Assembly: GCA_041695045.1 (NCBI GenBank)
Contig: JBGFRR010000007.1
Coordinates: forward strand, 1-40,507
Direction: 5' to 3'
From: JBGFRR01 sp041695045
GTDB lineage: Bacteria; Bacteroidota; Ignavibacteria; UBA10030
Length of the DNA stretch: 40,507 nt
The notes beneath the pieces were generated by a model. It saw only the letters and a list, made by a program, of their open reading frames with translations. It was not told where the DNA came from and did not search any database. Position numbers and translations under genes: made by a program. This document shows positions 38,472-40,507 of the stretch, piece after piece; positions within the stretch are counted from its first letter, which is position 1; every line of letters starts with the position of its first letter.

Positions 38472-39221
38472 GTGTTTCACGTGAAACCATCTCCGCCGAC
38501 GTCTCTACAAACCACGGGCGCTCAGAGGGTTTATACCATCTGTCTCAAGAACGGCCTCCCCCTTGACGATAAACAATTGCAGCAACTTGAAGTCTATGCT
38601 TCCTCGCTCCTCCGCTGGAATACCGCAATCAATCTGGTTTCTCGACGGGACGAGGAGAATATCTGGACGAACCACATCCTTCATTCCCTATCACTGCTAT
38701 TTGTCGTTGATATCCCGGCAGGACTGAAGATTTTAGATTTGGGGACTGGCGGAGGTTTGCCGGGAATCCCATTGAAGATTGCACGGCCAGACCTCCAGCT
38801 AACCCTTTTAGATTCGACAAGGAAAAAGGTAAATGCCGTCGCGGATATGGTACAGGCAATTGGCCTCTCGGGCATTGAGGCTGTGTGGGGGAGAGCGGAA
38901 GACGTTGCAAAGGAACCTGAGCACAAGAGCTCATACCATCTTTGCGTTGCGCGGGCGGTTGCTAAGCTTCAGGACTTGGTTGCGTGGTCTAAGCCGTTAT
39001 TGGTCGAGCAACCGGCTCAAAGGCCGCACGCGCAAGCAGGCAGCAAGCTCACGGCAAGCCCGCCTGCGTTAATTTCGTTTAAAGGTGGCGGCATTGAAAA
39101 CGAACTTGCGGCGGCAAAGAGACTTTCGGCGGTCAAAGATATTCAAGAGCTGAACCTCATTTATTCAGGCTCGGAAGAAGTAGAAATGACTGACAAAAAA
39201 GTCGTTTACGTTCAGTTCTAA
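38472..39221 (+). CDS. rsmG: 16S rRNA (guanine-N7) methyltransferase RsmG (GidB)
   Basis: A 249-residue methyltransferase with GTG start at 38472 directly behind the mnmG stop. The AdoMet motif is LKILDLGTGGGLPGIPLKIA, followed by LLDSTRKKVNAVADM and VARAVAKL. It methylates G527 of 16S rRNA (E. coli numbering). Its first codons, read MFHVKP, are encoded by a parS site. Near residue 180 an insert of about 20 residues (PAQRPHAQAGSKLTASPP), encoded by a GC-rich palindromic repeat, precedes the conserved ALISFKGG-like block. It is followed by murQ after one base. Confidence 0.94.
   Translation: MFHVKPSPPTSLQTTGAQRVYTICLKNGLPLDDKQLQQLEVYASSLLRWNTAINLVSRRDEENIWTNHILHSLSLLFVVDIPAGLKILDLGTGGGLPGIPLKIARPDLQLTLLDSTRKKVNAVADMVQAIGLSGIEAVWGRAEDVAKEPEHKSSYHLCVARAVAKLQDLVAWSKPLLVEQPAQRPHAQAGSKLTASPPALISFKGGGIENELAAAKRLSAVKDIQELNLIYSGSEEVEMTDKKVVYVQF
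38473..38488. promoter_or_regulatory. parS centromere site 2, overlapping the rsmG start
   Basis: TGTTTCACGTGAAACC matches the parS consensus at 15 of 16 positions (last base C in place of A). It lies over codons 1-6 of rsmG, 2.06 kb from site 1. ParB binding here would cover the start of rsmG. Confidence 0.9.
39036..39067. repeat. GC-rich palindromic mini-repeat inside rsmG
   Basis: GCAGGC (39036-39041) and GCCTGC (39062-39067) form the ends of a short inverted repeat with AGCAAGCTCACGGCAAGCCC between. The surrounding 55 bases encode an extra loop not found in typical RsmG, in frame. Same core words as the repeat in mnmG and the transposase. Confidence 0.55.
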
Positions 39222-39222
39222 A

Positions 39223-40218
39223 GTGGATTCGAGAATCACGAAAGGAGCATCATTGTCCGACTCGGCAAAGTTATTCGACCAGCTCAAGCACCTCACGACC
39301 GAGCTGCGCAACCCCGCCAGCATGGATATCGACGCGCGGTCCATCGAAGAGATCCTCACAATCATCAACACGGAGGATAAGAAAGTTCCGATCGCCGTGG
39401 AGGCGGAGATTCCGTACATCGCACGCGCAGTAGAGCTTGTGGTACAAGCATTTAAGAGAGGGGGTAGACTCATCTATGCCGGTGCGGGAACGAGCGGCCG
39501 GCTCGGGGTTTTGGATGCAGTCGAGTGTCCTCCAACGTACGGTACAGACCCCGAGATGGTGCAGGGGATGATCGCCGGCGGGGAGAGGGCGATGTTCCGA
39601 GCGCAAGAAGGGGCCGAGGATAAGGAGGAAAACGGGGCAAAAGACATTGACGACAAAAATGTTAACGAACGCGACGTGGTTTGCGGCATTGCTGCAAGCC
39701 TCCGGACGCCGTACGCCGTCGGGGCAGTGAAGCGCGCAAAAGAGCGTGGAGCCGCAACAGTCTATGTTACGACCAACCCGCGCTCCAAGCTCCAATCGGC
39801 TGAGTTCGCTGAGTTAGCTGCGGCTATTGATGTAGCGATCTGTCCGGAAGTTGGCCCGGAAGTGATTATGGGATCGACTCGTATGAAATCGGGCACCGCC
39901 CAAAAGCTCGTCCTCAACATGATCACCACCACAGCCATGATCCGCCTCGGCAAGGTCTACGAGAACATGATGATCGACCTGCAGATGACAAACCAGAAAC
40001 TCCGCGAGCGGGCAAAGCGCGCTGTGATGACGATTACGGGTGTAACCTACGAGCAGGCGGCGGACTCCCTGGAGAAAGCCGGTTGGCACGTGAAAACGGC
40101 ACTGGTGATGATCAAGGCGGGGGTGACTAAGGAGGAAGCCCAAAGCAGGCTTGATAAGGCAGAGGGGTTTGTTCGAGCAGCCATTGTAGGTCGGGACTCC
40201 AGTTCCGGCAAATCGTAA
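39223..40218 (+). CDS. murQ: N-acetylmuramic acid 6-phosphate etherase
   Basis: A 331-residue SIS-domain enzyme with GTG start at 39223 (a TTG codon 10 codons later is possible). Family blocks: TTELRNPASMDIDARSIEEI, GGRLIYAGAGTSGRLGVLDA and ECPPTYGTDPEMVQGMIAGG, EVGPEVIMGSTRMKSGTAQK. It splits MurNAc-6-phosphate into GlcNAc-6-phosphate and lactate for cell-wall recycling. It lies one base behind rsmG, so it is in that operon. In many genomes parA/parB occupy this place; here they do not follow within the window. Confidence 0.95.
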   Translation: MDSRITKGASLSDSAKLFDQLKHLTTELRNPASMDIDARSIEEILTIINTEDKKVPIAVEAEIPYIARAVELVVQAFKRGGRLIYAGAGTSGRLGVLDAVECPPTYGTDPEMVQGMIAGGERAMFRAQEGAEDKEENGAKDIDDKNVNERDVVCGIAASLRTPYAVGAVKRAKERGAATVYVTTNPRSKLQSAEFAELAAAIDVAICPEVGPEVIMGSTRMKSGTAQKLVLNMITTTAMIRLGKVYENMMIDLQMTNQKLRERAKRAVMTITGVTYEQAADSLEKAGWHVKTALVMIKAGVTKEEAQSRLDKAEGFVRAAIVGRDSSSGKS

Positions 40219-40469
40219 CAGGGCGTGACTCTACGCACGAGGCAATCTCCGCCAAAGCCGGATAAGTCTGGCTCAAGCCTTTGGTGCAGCCCCCCTACCT
40301 TTAGTGGTTTTACTGGTCGACTCTTGAGGATCGACCTACAGACCGACATTGCGAAGGGTGCTAGAGCTCCGGCCGAAAAGTGGAAAAAAAATTTTGCTCG
40401 CATGTCAAAAGCGCACGTTGATGTATTATATTTGTGTTCGATTGTCTCACAACTTGGTGCATAGGAACA

Positions 40470-40507
40470 ATGCTTGGAAAACGTTCACCACAGTCGGAGC
40501 TGTTCAC
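40470..40507 (+). CDS. Start of an unidentified gene at the right edge (possibly a transposase)
   Basis: ATG at 40470, with AGGAAC upstream, starts MLGKRSPQSELF and leaves the window after 12 codons. Transposases of the IS1182 kind often open with a similar phrase, but so little is visible that the call is a guess. A TATATTTG at 40427-40434 could be part of its promoter. The gap 40219-40469 shows no other feature. Confidence 0.3.
   Translation, partial: MLGKRSPQSELF

Noticed and set aside
1..40507. CRISPR array, tRNA, rRNA or tmRNA genes
   Set aside because: No regularly spaced repeats and no tRNA-like cloverleaf or rRNA sequence was recognised on reading either strand.

Overview
The window is the replication-origin region of a bacterial chromosome with an accessory flank. 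Two blocks of housekeeping genes diverge around position 32,000. To the left, on the minus strand, lie dnaA, dnaN, recF, dciA, gyrB and gyrA. To the right, on the plus strand, lie rpmH, rnpA, yidD, yidC, mnmE, mnmG, rsmG and murQ. Two parS-type centromere sites flank mnmG. Gene order, protein style and neutral base composition suggest the FCB superphylum (Ignavibacteria/Chlorobiota or a neighbouring Bacteroidota lineage). This is an inference from recognised protein families; no rRNA is present to confirm it.

Layout. 1-2300: an ABC-2 permease cut by the left edge, an intact MntA-HepT toxin-antitoxin pair, and a second nucleotidyltransferase whose HEPN partner is truncated. 2293-4952: a GAF histidine kinase and an NtrC-type sigma-54 regulator. 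5046-8729: a decayed zone with a BNR-repeat fragment, a DNA methyltransferase with an internal deletion, an attC-like hairpin, an IS4-like transposase remnant and broken Yip1-family membrane genes. Inside it is an intact operon of an atypical CsoR-like repressor and a small exported Cys-rich peptide. 8753-15506: a minus-strand region of small exported cysteine peptides, a secreted beta-propeller, a MauE-like membrane protein, thioredoxin-fold proteins, an ABC-2 exporter and a Yip1 protein. 15690-16290: fused fragments of thrB, a CBM9/DUF5916 protein and a permease. 16371-20139: SufT-like protein, PEMT-like methyltransferase, response regulator and PhoD-like phosphatase. 20300-27205: gyrA and gyrB interleaved with three toxin-antitoxin-like modules and a relic of a gyrB 3' end. 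27220 to the right edge: the origin and the ribosome/membrane-insertion/tRNA-modification cluster.

The most interesting part is 8.7-15.5 kb. Two unrelated cysteine-rich exported peptide genes each follow a near-identical 110-bp element that can fold into hairpins. Each is then followed by a perfect GC-rich hairpin and a gene for a larger exported protein. The operon adds disulfide-chemistry candidates (MauE, CPPC and CPHC thioredoxin folds) and an ABC exporter. This looks like a secreted disulfide-peptide system, loosely reminiscent of the 6-bladed propeller/NVEALA peptide loci of Bacteroidales. Two members are out of frame at 7-base homopolymers, so phase variation or assembly error must be considered.

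No tRNA, rRNA or CRISPR array was seen. Many short open frames antisense to the housekeeping genes were judged to be shadows.
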